This document shows, one piece after another, positions 8,335 to 16,586 of a DNA stretch of 64,000 nt (its first letter is position 1; each line of letters begins with the position of its first letter). The stretch is from Ascidiaceihabitans sp034111945 (GTDB taxonomy: Bacteria; Pseudomonadota; Alphaproteobacteria; Rhodobacterales; Rhodobacteraceae). A program made the position numbers and the translations under genes. Below the pieces are notes generated by a model that worked only from the letters and a program-made list of their open reading frames with translations, did not search any database and had not been told where the DNA came from. The stretch lies in the NCBI GenBank assembly GCA_047626725.1, contig JBLHSG010000007.1:73206-137205 (forward strand), given 5' to 3'.

Positions 8335-8522
8335 TTTTTAGCCTCGGCCGCTTCGTCTTGGGCTTTTAGAACGCGCAACAAATCCCCGATTTCATCCGGT
8401 AACTTGTCGTCCGACAACTCTTGAAAGACCATCTTGAGATTGTCGTTCACAAAGTCTGACGCTTCGTTCTTTTTGATTTCTTTTGGTTTCGGCATATTTC
8501 TCACCATAGTAAGTCGATTCAT
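8331..8522 (-). CDS. nepR: NepR anti-sigma factor
   Basis: Up to 63 aa. The core FVNDNLKMVFQELSDDKLPDEIGDLLRVLKAQD matches the two helices by which NepR holds EcfG. Three in-frame ATGs exist (8522, 8507, 8495). The first has AGGAG upstream, but this lies inside the EcfG promoter: a transcript from that promoter would begin near 8523 and lack it. The ATG at 8495 (54 aa) has GGTGAG 5 nt upstream and would give a 28-nt leader, so it may be the main start under stress. It is the first gene of the operon, divergent from phyR. Confidence 0.93.
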   Translation of the reverse strand: MNRLTMVRNMPKPKEIKKNEASDFVNDNLKMVFQELSDDKLPDEIGDLLRVLKAQDEAAEAKK

Positions 8523-8523
8523 T

Positions 8524-8554
8524 GGAACTAACTCCTAACTTAAGGGTTAGTTCC
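8524..8554. promoter_or_regulatory. Bidirectional palindromic EcfG promoter between nepR and phyR
   Basis: A 9-bp perfect inverted repeat, GGAACTAAC (8524-8532) and GTTAGTTCC (8546-8554). Plus strand: GGAAC (8524-8528), N16, GGTT (8545-8548). Minus strand: GGAAC (8554-8550), N16, AGTT (8533-8530). Each arm therefore supplies the -35 of one promoter and the -10 of the other. Predicted starts near 8555 and 8523 give leaders of about 27-28 nt to phyR (8582) and to the third nepR ATG (8495). Confidence 0.8.
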
Positions 8555-8581
8555 ATAGAAATTCAAAAATACTGAAAAAAA

Positions 8582-9391
8582 ATGACGCATGCCACCAATG
8601 ACGGGACTTTTTCAGACGCCCTTGCGGCCGAATTGCCATATTTGCGCCGCTACACGCGGGCTTTGACCGGTTCACAAGCCAGCGGTGACAAATACACCGT
8701 CGCCACCCTCGAGGCGATATTGAGCGATCGTACCCCGTTTGAAAATGACGATGGCGTGCGCGTGAATTTGTTCAAGTGCTTTCACGCGATCTGGTCCACG
8801 TCCGGGCGCAAGTTCGAACAGGATCAAGATGGCGCCACAGGTCAGGCCCACCGCCATCTTGCCACGCTCACCGCGAACTCTCGCGAGGCGTTGTTGCTTA
8901 GCACGATTGAGGATTTCAGCCTTTCGAATGTTGGCAAGATCATGGACATGTCAGCCCAAGACGCCAGCACGTTGGTCGATCAAGCATCCGCAGATCTGGC
9001 GAAAACTGCGCAGGGCCGCATCATGATTATCGAAGACGAACCGATCATCGCGATGGATCTGCAAATGATTTGCGAAGGTTTGGGGCACACCGTGACCGGC
9101 ATCGCGCGCACCCGTGACGAGGCTGTTAAACTGGGCACGTCCGACGCCCCTAGCCTGATCCTTGCGGACATTCAGTTGGCCGATAATTCGTCCGGAATTG
9201 ACGCTGTGAATGATCTGTTGGCCGACATCGATGTTCCAGTCATCTTTATCACCGCGTTCCCGGAACGTCTTTTGACGGGGGATCGCCCGGAACCTGCGTT
9301 CCTGATTTCCAAGCCATTCCGCCGCGACCAAGTCAAATCCGCCGTAAGTCAGGCGATGTTCTTTGGGTCGACAGAAACGCTGCTTAGCTAA
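8582..9391 (+). CDS. phyR: PhyR general stress response anti-anti-sigma regulator
   Basis: 269 aa. The N-terminal half is a sigma-like domain (LPYLRRYTRALTGSQASGDKY, then LTANSREALLLSTIEDFSLSNVGKIMDMS, a region 4 mimic). The C-terminal half is a receiver (GRIMIIEDEPIIAMDLQM) with phospho-acceptor Asp196 in LADIQ and the conserved Thr/Lys positions (FITAF, SKPF). Phosphorylated PhyR binds NepR and frees EcfG. No clear ribosome binding site precedes the ATG at 8582; the leader is A-rich. It is transcribed divergently from nepR-ecfG from the shared palindromic promoter. Confidence 0.95.
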   Translation: MTHATNDGTFSDALAAELPYLRRYTRALTGSQASGDKYTVATLEAILSDRTPFENDDGVRVNLFKCFHAIWSTSGRKFEQDQDGATGQAHRHLATLTANSREALLLSTIEDFSLSNVGKIMDMSAQDASTLVDQASADLAKTAQGRIMIIEDEPIIAMDLQMICEGLGHTVTGIARTRDEAVKLGTSDAPSLILADIQLADNSSGIDAVNDLLADIDVPVIFITAFPERLLTGDRPEPAFLISKPFRRDQVKSAVSQAMFFGSTETLLS

Positions 9392-9399
9392 AGGTCGCA

Positions 9400-9435
9400 G
9401 CCCCCCGTAGTTCGCGTCGCGGGGGGCGCGTCATT
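9400..9435 (+). terminator. Probable terminator of phyR
   Basis: A GCCCCCC/GGGGGGC stem (9400-9406 and 9421-9427) lies just after the phyR stop, followed by GCGTCATTTT. The T-run is short and slightly displaced. Confidence 0.55.
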
Positions 9436-9586
9436 TTAAGATACGGTTATCGCCGTTTGTATCGACGCCGCTTTTTCATAAAATCCAGATCGATTTTGAC
9501 GTGCTGCCTAGGCACGCCCAAGGTGATGGATTGCGATACAATCCCGCCTACTCGGCAAAATTCTGAAAAATAATTTCACTTATCAT

Positions 9587-9611
9587 GGAACCAATCTGCT
9601 GGTTGCGGGTT
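9587..9611 (+). promoter_or_regulatory. EcfG-type promoter of the DUF883-holin pair
   Basis: GGAAC (9587-9591), 16-nt spacer, GGTT (9608-9611), the same -10 variant as the phyR side of the palindromic promoter. The expected leader to the ATG at 9652 is about 34 nt. Confidence 0.7.
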
Positions 9612-9651
9612 GGGTATTCGAACGACACAACGAACTCGAAAGGAACACGCC

Positions 9652-9981
9652 ATGAGTACGAAGTTGAAAGAGATGAACCAGAACGCAACACAGTTTTCAG
9701 ACGTCACCGAACAAATGGCGATCTTGAAAGACGACATTCGCAGCCTGTCAGCAACGATCGCTGAAATGGCCCAAGCCAAAGGCCAAGACGTGTCACATTC
9801 CGCCAAGGCACACGTTGCCGAAGCGCGTGAAGCTGTCCATTCCGGTGTTGATGTGGCCAAAGACCAAGCGGCACAAATTCAGGGCCAAGCCCAAGATTTC
9901 ATTCGCACGCAACCCGCAACTGCGCTGGGTATCGCCGCAGGTGTTGGATTTTTGATCGGTATGCTGGGCACGCGGAAGTAA
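9652..9981 (+). CDS. DUF883 (ElaB/YqjD-like) protein
   Basis: 109 aa from the ATG at 9652, which has AAGGA 8 nt upstream; the open frame starts earlier at 9610 without a site. A long amphipathic, Ala/Gln-rich helix (SATIAEMAQAKGQ..., VHSGVDVAKDQAAQIQGQAQDFIRTQP) ends in a C-terminal membrane anchor (ALGIAAGVGFLIGMLGTRK). This is the DUF883 layout of E. coli ElaB and YqjD, C-tail-anchored proteins reported to bind ribosomes in stationary phase. Whether this one does is unknown. It is followed 3 bp later by a YqjE-like gene. Confidence 0.88.
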   Translation: MSTKLKEMNQNATQFSDVTEQMAILKDDIRSLSATIAEMAQAKGQDVSHSAKAHVAEAREAVHSGVDVAKDQAAQIQGQAQDFIRTQPATALGIAAGVGFLIGMLGTRK

Positions 9982-9984
9982 CCG

Positions 9985-10335
9985 ATGATGTCATTGAAAT
10001 CAAAAGCAGCTGACACTGCAAAACGCGCAGGCCTCATGTCTGGGGGCCTGCTGTTTTGCATGATCGGCATGGGGTTTCTGACCGTCGCTGGATGGTTTTT
10101 TCTGACCACGCTGTATTCCGCGCTTGCCGCCGCATCAATGTTGGCGGCCGTGTATTTCGGGATCGGTTTGATCATGATCGGCGTCAGCCGCACCAAAAAC
10201 CAGCACAGCGCCAGCTTAACGGATCAGGCGGCACATGCGTCGTCCAATTCAGATGCAAATGCCGGTCTGCCACCTCTGGTTCAGGCGTTTTTCGTCGGAA
10301 TGCAGGCAGGGTCGCAAGCCAGCAAACGCACCTAG
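9985..10335 (+). CDS. Phage holin family (YqjE-like) membrane protein
   Basis: 116 aa with two transmembrane helices (about residues 18-42, GGLLFCMIGMGFLTVAGWFFL, and 45-66, LAAASMLAAVYFGIGLIMIGV) and a polar tail. It fits the holin superfamily III/YqjE family, chromosomal membrane proteins unrelated to phage lysis in practice. GGAAG precedes the ATG at 9985. It follows the DUF883 gene by 3 bp, the same pairing as yqjD-yqjE in enterobacteria, which supports joint expression from the EcfG-type promoter. Confidence 0.8.
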   Translation: MMSLKSKAADTAKRAGLMSGGLLFCMIGMGFLTVAGWFFLTTLYSALAAASMLAAVYFGIGLIMIGVSRTKNQHSASLTDQAAHASSNSDANAGLPPLVQAFFVGMQAGSQASKRT

Positions 10336-10392
10336 TCCCAACGCTCGTTTGGTCGCGCAATTACTGCGCGGCCCACCCACCAGCAGGTAACG

Positions 10393-11088
10393 TCACAAGG
10401 CGAGGTCTTGAACCAAAATCGCCTTGGAATAGTCGGCACGCGGCGCACGTCGTTTGATGCGCCCCCCCTCAACCACAATAAAATTGTCGCCAAGCCCGTA
10501 GGCAAAATCGGCGTTCTGTTCGACCAGCACAATCGCCATGTCACCACCTGCACGCAGATGTCGCAATGCATCGCCAATTTGCTGAATAACGTTCGGCTGA
10601 ATGCCTTCCGTCGGTTCATCCAACAACAAAACACGAGGCCGCGTGATCAGCGCCCGTGCGATCGCAAGCTGCTGTTGTTGCCCGCCAGACAAATCCCCGC
10701 CACGCCGCGAAATCATGTCTTGTAGCACTGGAAACAGATCAAAAATCGTGTCCGGAACGTGGTGGTCCGGCTTTGGCAGACACGCAAAACCGGTTTCAAG
10801 GTTTTCCAACACGCTCATCATTGGAAACACCTCGCGGCCTTGCGGCACGTACGCGATGCCACTTTGCGCCGCTTTAAACGCTGACGACAAAACCACAGGT
10901 TCGCCCGCGACATTTACGCTCCCTGCCGACGCCGGATGCCGCCCTGCGATGGCCTTCAAAAGGCTGGTTTTGCCAACGCCGTTGTTGCCAATAATTGTCG
11001 TGATTTGCCCTAGTGGTGCATCAAATGTGACGTCGAACAAAATTTGGCTTTGCCCGTAGTGCAGGTCAAGGTTTTGAACATCAAGCAT
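10393..11088 (-). CDS. urtE: Urea ABC transporter ATP-binding protein UrtE
   Basis: 231 aa ABC ATPase of the LivF type. Walker A GNNGVGKTS near residue 34, signature LSGGQQQQLAIARAL, Walker B VLLLDEPTEG. With UrtD it energises uptake through UrtBC. It is the last gene of urtABCDE and overlaps urtD by 8 nt. Urea specificity comes from the operon (UrtA sequence and long UrtB), not from this subunit alone. Confidence 0.95.
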   Translation of the reverse strand: MLDVQNLDLHYGQSQILFDVTFDAPLGQITTIIGNNGVGKTSLLKAIAGRHPASAGSVNVAGEPVVLSSAFKAAQSGIAYVPQGREVFPMMSVLENLETGFACLPKPDHHVPDTIFDLFPVLQDMISRRGGDLSGGQQQQLAIARALITRPRVLLLDEPTEGIQPNVIQQIGDALRHLRAGGDMAIVLVEQNADFAYGLGDNFIVVEGGRIKRRAPRADYSKAILVQDLAL

Positions 11089-11830
11089 CGCTGCGCCCCA
11101 GATAAACTTCGATCACCCGAGGGTTCGATGTGACGTGATCAAGGCTGCCTTCTGCCAGCACCGCGCCCTCGTGCAAGACCGTGACTTTGCAATCCAGTCG
11201 CCGCACAAATTCCATATCGTGTTCGACGACGACAACTGCGCGGGTTAATGCCGCCCGTTTCAGAATGTCAGTGGTCTTTTCGCGTTCTTCGATTGTCATG
11301 CCAGCAGCGGGTTCGTCGACCAACAACAGACGTGGTTCCTGCGCCAACAACATGCCAATTTCCAACCACTGCTTTTGCCCATGACTAAGTTCACCCGCCA
11401 AACGTGTCAGCGTGTCGAGCAATCCTATTTCTTCAGCAATCGCTTCGATCCGAGCCCCATTCGAGACTGTCTTTTTGTGCATCAAAACAGCAAACGGACC
11501 ACGTGGGTTTTTCAGCGCCATCGCCAGATTCTGCCGCACTGTTTGGGCCTCAAAGACTGTAGGTTTTTGAAACTTTCGCCCGATCCCTTCCATCGCAATT
11601 TGACTTTCTGACATGCCAAGCAATGAGATGTTCCGTTCCCCCCAAATCACCTTGCCTTTGTCCGGTTTGGTTTTGCCCGTTACGATATCCATAAACGTGG
11701 TTTTGCCTGCCCCGTTTGGCCCGATGATCGCCCGCAATTCCGGTTCGGCAAAGTTGATCGACAGGTTGTTTATGGCTCGAAACCCATCAAAACTGACCGT
11801 GACGCCGTCGACTTCTAACAGCATGCTCAT
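11081..11830 (-). CDS. urtD: Urea ABC transporter ATP-binding protein UrtD
   Basis: 249 aa ABC ATPase of the LivG type. Walker A GPNGAGKTTFMDI, signature LSHGQKQWLEIGMLL, Walker B LLLVDEPAAGM followed by the EREKT segment typical of UrtD. It overlaps urtC by 4 nt and urtE by 8 nt, so translation is probably coupled. Confidence 0.95.
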   Translation of the reverse strand: MSMLLEVDGVTVSFDGFRAINNLSINFAEPELRAIIGPNGAGKTTFMDIVTGKTKPDKGKVIWGERNISLLGMSESQIAMEGIGRKFQKPTVFEAQTVRQNLAMALKNPRGPFAVLMHKKTVSNGARIEAIAEEIGLLDTLTRLAGELSHGQKQWLEIGMLLAQEPRLLLVDEPAAGMTIEEREKTTDILKRAALTRAVVVVEHDMEFVRRLDCKVTVLHEGAVLAEGSLDHVTSNPRVIEVYLGRSDA

Positions 11831-12993
11831 TGCGGTTTCCTAACCAGATAATCAAACAGTCCGCCGATGCCTTTGGGGAAAAACAAGGTCACAGCGACAA
11901 AGCTAAGGCCAAGTAAAACCAGCCACCAATCGGTCCATTGGATCATGTAAAAACCAAGGTTGATATTTGGCGCGCCCCCCCCCGTGAACCAGCTGGATAA
12001 CAACGACACAGACGCCGCCCCAATCACCGCGCCGTACAAACGACCACGCCCGCCAATTGCGACCCAAACGGCCAAGTAAATTGATGCGATGGGGGCAATT
12101 TCACCGGGGTTAATGATACCCGCCTGCGGATAATATAGCGCGCCTGCGATGCCTGAAACGACCGCCGTGATCGTGAAAACAAACAGTTTGTAGCTTTCGA
12201 CATGATAACCAAGGAACCGCACGCGGGCCTCGTTGTCGCGAATACCTTTGACGACGCTGCCCATTTTCCCTGACACGATCCAGGCAAAGAAAACGTACCC
12301 CGCCGCCAGCGCAAAGGCCGAGGCAAGGAAGAACGCGATGGACAACGTTGCCTGTGGTGTCGCTTCAAAACCGGGAATGTTTTGCAATCCCGACAAGCCG
12401 TTATTGCCCCGCAATCCGCTGTCATTCTGAAACAGATACAAGGACAATGCCAATGTCATCGCTTGGGTTAAAATGGACAAATAAACACCCGTCACGCGAC
12501 TGCGAAATGCCAGCCAGCCAAACACCAACGCCAGCAGGCCGGGCACAACCATGATCATCAAAAGTTGCAAATATAGATTGTCGGCAAAGGCCCAGATCAT
12601 CGGGAAATCCGAGGCCCCGACGACACCAAATATCTGGTTGCCGATAGCGTCAGAAATTTCCTGCGCCGTGGGTGGAATTGCTTGGCCTGACAGGCTGTCC
12701 AGCACGATTCCTTCGGTGCGCGCGTACATTAACCACATGCCGATTGCGTAACCGCCGATGCCGAAAAACGCGAAATGTCCAAGGCTTAGGATGCCGCAAT
12801 ATCCCCACACGACATCCATGGCGATTGCGATCAAACACAGGCACAATGTCTTGCCCAAAACTTTGACAAACGAGGTCGAAATGACGCCAACGCCTGTCAC
12901 TTCGGACGAAACAGTGACCCCAAGTGTGAAGACCCCAAGCGCCGCAAGGAACCAAAGAATTGATGGGTTTTGGCCGATAAATGTGTGTTTCAT
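11827..12993 (-). CDS. urtC: Urea ABC transporter permease UrtC
   Basis: 388 aa from the ATG at 12993 (GGGGA 8 nt upstream); an in-frame GTG at 13014 overlaps urtB and is less likely. It is a LivM-type polytopic permease with the expected conserved loop (DVVWGYCGILSLGHFAFFGIGGYAIGMWLM) and SVVKGIRDNEARVRFLGY. It pairs with UrtB to form the inner-membrane channel. Confidence 0.94.
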   Translation of the reverse strand: MKHTFIGQNPSILWFLAALGVFTLGVTVSSEVTGVGVISTSFVKVLGKTLCLCLIAIAMDVVWGYCGILSLGHFAFFGIGGYAIGMWLMYARTEGIVLDSLSGQAIPPTAQEISDAIGNQIFGVVGASDFPMIWAFADNLYLQLLMIMVVPGLLALVFGWLAFRSRVTGVYLSILTQAMTLALSLYLFQNDSGLRGNNGLSGLQNIPGFEATPQATLSIAFFLASAFALAAGYVFFAWIVSGKMGSVVKGIRDNEARVRFLGYHVESYKLFVFTITAVVSGIAGALYYPQAGIINPGEIAPIASIYLAVWVAIGGRGRLYGAVIGAASVSLLSSWFTGGGAPNINLGFYMIQWTDWWLVLLGLSFVAVTLFFPKGIGGLFDYLVRKPQ

Positions 12994-12997
12994 GGCG

Positions 12998-14923
12998 CTA
13001 ATCCCCTGCCGCACGACCCTTGAGGGCGACGATCCCTTTGGGGCGAAATTGAATGAACAGGATGATAAACAGGATCATATAGGTCTGCGCCGCAAGCGTG
13101 TTTGACGGGTACAACCATTCGATGCTTTTTTGCACGCCGCCAATCATCGACGCCCCCGCAAGCGTGCCCCAAACGTTCCCGACACCACCCACAACCACGG
13201 TCATAAAACTTTGCACAATGTAGTCGGCCCCCATCTCGGAGGTCACTTTGGCATAAAGCCCGATGGCGACACCTGCGATGCCCGCGATGCCAGACCCAAG
13301 GCCAAACGTCAGCATATTTATGCGGTCCGGATTGATGCCCATTGATGCGGCCATGCCGGGGTTCTGGGTCACAGCGCGCACCTCAAGACCTAGTCGCGTG
13401 CGTTTCAAAACGAACAGGATAAGACCAAGGAACATCAGCGCCAAAACAAAGATCGCGATGCGAATATAACTGATCGCAATCACGTCCGAAAACACCAATG
13501 CGCCGTCCAGCCAATCGGGCGAGGTCAGCGGGCGAGCCTGGGTCCCAAAGATGTTTTTCGCCAACTGTTGCAGCGCGATTGAAATGCCGAACGTGGCAAG
13601 TAAGGTTTCGAGCGGGCGGTGATAAAGGTGGCGAATAACCAATCGTTCCATCGTCACGCCTGCGCCAAATGTAATCGCAAACGCCAGCGGCAGCGCGACG
13701 ATAATCGACACCGTATAATCAGGGATAAACAGCTGTACGACGTAGCCGGTGTAGGCCCCCATCATGATGAATTCGCCGTGTGCCATGTTGATCACGCCCA
13801 TCACACCAAAGGTGATCGCAAGGCCGATGGCAGCAAGGAAATAGATCGACGCGAGCGACATGCCATCCAACGTCAGATCTACGGTTTGCGCCCAACCGAC
13901 ACGCGCCTCAACCGACGCTAAAGCGGTCTTAGCAGCATCGGTGATCGCTGGGTTTGTTTCATCGTAGACTTGGTAAAACACGTGATTGGTCAACGCCGCA
14001 TCGCGCAACGCGTCTGTCATCAAGGGCGGTACGGTTCCGGCCTGCGCCAACATTGAATATACCCGATTTCGCGTCTTTTGTTGGTTCAATTCCGCAACTG
14101 CAATGCCCGCAACATGCCCATCTTCGATATTGTTTTCCAACGCCAAACGGATCGCAGTTGGTGACATGCGCGCGGTGGCTAAATCTGCATCAACCAATTG
14201 CGTGTAAAACGTATCTGGGTCCTCGGCAGGATCAAAAATGCGGGCGATATTACCGTCAGGCGCGGTTTGGGACACGCCCGTCTGCACGGTCAAAACCCGG
14301 TTCAAAACACTGCGCGCCTCGACGCTGGTGTCCTTGGAAAGACTGTTGATCGCGGCGATCCGGTCATCAGCGTTATCGGCGAAACTGGCGGATAAAAAGT
14401 TCGCCAATTGCGTCTTGCGTGCCTTCAATGCGTCATCACTTTCAGTGTCGATTGAGGCCAGCAATGGCGCAAGTTGCGCGGCCTGAGGTTTGCGCGCGAT
14501 GGAGGCCACGGCAGTCTGGCGCCGTGTTAAATCAGGATCGCTCAGCTGGAACTGCACCAAGGCCGTGCCGATGACACGCCGGACACCACCGTTGGGTTTA
14601 AGCTGTTTGAAACCAGCCTGCGGTTGGATCGTTTCGACGCCAGTATCGATGTCTTTTATCCGTAGATTATCACCCTGCTGCACCCCGATAAAAATCTGCC
14701 CATCGGTGCGCTGCCAGACATTTTTGTCAGACCATTCTTCTAAAAACTCAGTCACCTGCGGCAGGCCTGAGGCAACCAGATCGTCCAACAAAATATTTAC
14801 TGATTTGCGCGACGGCTTTGCGACTTCTTCGGAATGGGTTTGTAGAATAGATTGCAAATCTTGGCTTTGTGCAGCCAAGGCTGTGGCAAAACACAAGCTG
14901 ATTGCCAGAATAATACGGCGCAT
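12998..14923 (-). CDS. urtB: Urea ABC transporter permease UrtB (long form)
   Basis: 641 aa. Signal peptide (MRRIILAISLCFATALAAQS), then an extracytoplasmic region of about 320 residues rich in helices, then a LivH-type permease domain from about residue 345 (MSLASIYFLAAIGLAITFGVMGVINMAHGEFIMMG). The long N-terminal extension is normal for UrtB and separates it from amino-acid LivH proteins. An attenuator hairpin lies between urtA and this gene. Confidence 0.95.
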   Translation of the reverse strand: MRRIILAISLCFATALAAQSQDLQSILQTHSEEVAKPSRKSVNILLDDLVASGLPQVTEFLEEWSDKNVWQRTDGQIFIGVQQGDNLRIKDIDTGVETIQPQAGFKQLKPNGGVRRVIGTALVQFQLSDPDLTRRQTAVASIARKPQAAQLAPLLASIDTESDDALKARKTQLANFLSASFADNADDRIAAINSLSKDTSVEARSVLNRVLTVQTGVSQTAPDGNIARIFDPAEDPDTFYTQLVDADLATARMSPTAIRLALENNIEDGHVAGIAVAELNQQKTRNRVYSMLAQAGTVPPLMTDALRDAALTNHVFYQVYDETNPAITDAAKTALASVEARVGWAQTVDLTLDGMSLASIYFLAAIGLAITFGVMGVINMAHGEFIMMGAYTGYVVQLFIPDYTVSIIVALPLAFAITFGAGVTMERLVIRHLYHRPLETLLATFGISIALQQLAKNIFGTQARPLTSPDWLDGALVFSDVIAISYIRIAIFVLALMFLGLILFVLKRTRLGLEVRAVTQNPGMAASMGINPDRINMLTFGLGSGIAGIAGVAIGLYAKVTSEMGADYIVQSFMTVVVGGVGNVWGTLAGASMIGGVQKSIEWLYPSNTLAAQTYMILFIILFIQFRPKGIVALKGRAAGD

Positions 14924-14943
14924 AAATGCAGGCTTTCGAAGAG

Positions 14944-14982
14944 AAAAATAGCGCGGAGCCGTCGGGAGGAACAGCCCCGCGC
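14944..14982 (-). terminator. Intrinsic terminator/attenuator between urtA and urtB
   Basis: Minus-strand stem of 9 bp (14982-14974 with 14959-14951, one G-U pair) directly followed by TATTTTTC. It lies inside the operon, just past urtA, so partial read-through would give more of the binding protein than of the permease and ATPases. Confidence 0.75.
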
Positions 14983-14989
14983 AGGGTGG

Positions 14990-16270
14990 TTAGTAGTTGG
15001 ACGTCAACTGCACGCAGGTCTTGGTTTCGGTGTTGTACATGCCGCAACCCAGTTCTTTCCAATCCGAGGTCAGGACAGCGGAGGCAGGCAAAAAGTCTGT
15101 CCACGCGTCGCCCGGAACTTCGGCCGTTTGCGAGATAATATCGAACTGACCGTCCGCCGTAATTTCACCAATCAACACAGGTTTCGCGAGGTGATGATTT
15201 GGCAGCATGACTGCCGTGCCACCTGTCAGGTTCGGGAATTCCTGACCATACATTGCTGATCGCACCGCATCGACATCCGTGCTGGCCGCGGCTTCAACCG
15301 CCTGAATCCACATGTTAAATCCGATGTAATGTGCTTCCATTGGATCGTTGGTTACGCGATCTTCGCCAGCAAATGCTTTCCATTCAGCGATGAATTCCGC
15401 GTTGGCTGGGGTGTCTGCGGATTGGAAATAATTCCATGCGGCAAGGTGCCCGACAAGGTTCGAGGTGTCCAAACCTGATAGTTCTTCTTCGCCCACAGAA
15501 AACGCGACAACTGGAATGTCATCTGCCGAAATATCCGCCGCTGCGAGTTCTTTGTAAAAGCCGATATTCGCATCGCCGTTGATCGTTGAAATCACGCCAA
15601 CCTGTTTGCCATCTTCGCCAAGGGCGACAACATCGCCAACGATTGTGGCCCAATCTGAATGACCAAACGGTGTGTAGTTTACAAAAATATCGTCCGCAGC
15701 GATGCCCTTGTCCTTCAGATATTGCTCAAGAATATTGTTGGTCGTGCGCGGGTAAACATAGTCAGTGCCCAACAACGCGAACTTTTCGACACCCAATTCG
15801 TCCAGGAAATAATCAACCGCCGGGATGGCTTGTTGGTTTGGGGCTGCACCCGTGTAGAACACGTTTTTGGAACTTTCTTCGCCCTCGTATTGCACCGGAT
15901 AAAACAGCAGGCCGTTCAGTTCTTCGATCACCGGCAGCACAGATTTGCGCGACACAGATGTCCAGTTGCCAAAAATCACATCAACGTCGGACACCGTCAG
16001 CAATTCGCGTGCTTTTTCTGCAAACAGCGGCCAATCAGACGCTGGATCAACCACAACTGCTTCGATCTGACATCCCAAAACACCGCCCGCAGCGTTCTGT
16101 TTTTCGATCAACATCAGCATCGTGTCTTTTAACGTGGTTTCGGAAATCGCCATGGTGCCGGACAGCGAATGCAGCACACCCACCTTTACCGGATCAGCGC
16201 ATTCAGCGGCGGCAAACGTCGTGGTTCCCAAAACAGTGGCAGCCACAAAAGAAGAAAATTTCAGCGTCAT
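14990..16270 (-). CDS. urtA: Urea ABC transporter substrate-binding protein UrtA
   Basis: 426 aa periplasmic binding protein with a signal peptide (MTLKFSSFVAATVLGTTTFAAAEC). The stretches VKVGVLHSLSGTMAISE, IFGNWTSVSRKSVLPV, LFYPVQYEGEE, AAWNYF and MEAHYIGFNMW are the UrtA signature, distinct from branched-chain amino acid LivJ. It is the promoter-proximal gene of the operon. Nitrogen control would be expected from the family, but I found no clear sigma-54 or NtrC site upstream. Confidence 0.95.
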   Translation of the reverse strand: MTLKFSSFVAATVLGTTTFAAAECADPVKVGVLHSLSGTMAISETTLKDTMLMLIEKQNAAGGVLGCQIEAVVVDPASDWPLFAEKARELLTVSDVDVIFGNWTSVSRKSVLPVIEELNGLLFYPVQYEGEESSKNVFYTGAAPNQQAIPAVDYFLDELGVEKFALLGTDYVYPRTTNNILEQYLKDKGIAADDIFVNYTPFGHSDWATIVGDVVALGEDGKQVGVISTINGDANIGFYKELAAADISADDIPVVAFSVGEEELSGLDTSNLVGHLAAWNYFQSADTPANAEFIAEWKAFAGEDRVTNDPMEAHYIGFNMWIQAVEAAASTDVDAVRSAMYGQEFPNLTGGTAVMLPNHHLAKPVLIGEITADGQFDIISQTAEVPGDAWTDFLPASAVLTSDWKELGCGMYNTETKTCVQLTSNY

Positions 16271-16586
16271 AGGTCATAGATCCCTGTTGTCGCTGCGGGT
16301 TTTTGGATCAGCACAAACAGCGTCTTTTAACAGCGCCGTTTGCAGTGTACTCAAATCCCGCAACTGTGATGTTGCAGTCGCGTAGGGGGTTCAATCTTGC
16401 AGGATGGCCCTCTGCGCGGCGTTACGCCCATATCGGGCTGTTTCACCAAGTGACAGAGCCGTTTGTTTATCCAGCCTTTGGGCGAATTTGCCCTTGGATG
16501 GCGCGCAATTGGATCGACGATTGCCCCTAAACGGGCAAGGCGCTTAATAAATAATCAGTTCGAGAATGGGTCGTCTGATCGCAGGT
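16271..16586. other. Intergenic region upstream of urtA, no gene seen
   Basis: 316 bp that must hold the urtA promoter (minus strand). I looked for a TGGCAC-N5-TTGCA sigma-54 site and found none. A short inverted repeat (TTGCCC, 16521-16526, with GGGCAA, 16533-16538) lies past the DUF1513 stop; it lacks a T-run and is not a convincing terminator. Confidence 0.5.

Noticed and set aside
9985..10335. Prophage remnant because of a holin-like gene
   Set aside because: No other phage gene is present; the neighbour is DUF883, the usual chromosomal yqjD-yqjE arrangement.
10393..16270. Branched-chain amino acid (liv) transporter
   Set aside because: UrtA signature blocks and the long extracytoplasmic UrtB extension point to urea.
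15586..16272. 228-codon plus-strand ORF, Arg/Gln-rich
   Set aside because: Exactly antisense to urtA; its composition is what a complement of a coding frame gives.
16271..16586. Sigma-54 promoter for the urea operon
   Set aside because: Searched for TGGCAC-N5-TTGCA on the minus strand; no acceptable match.
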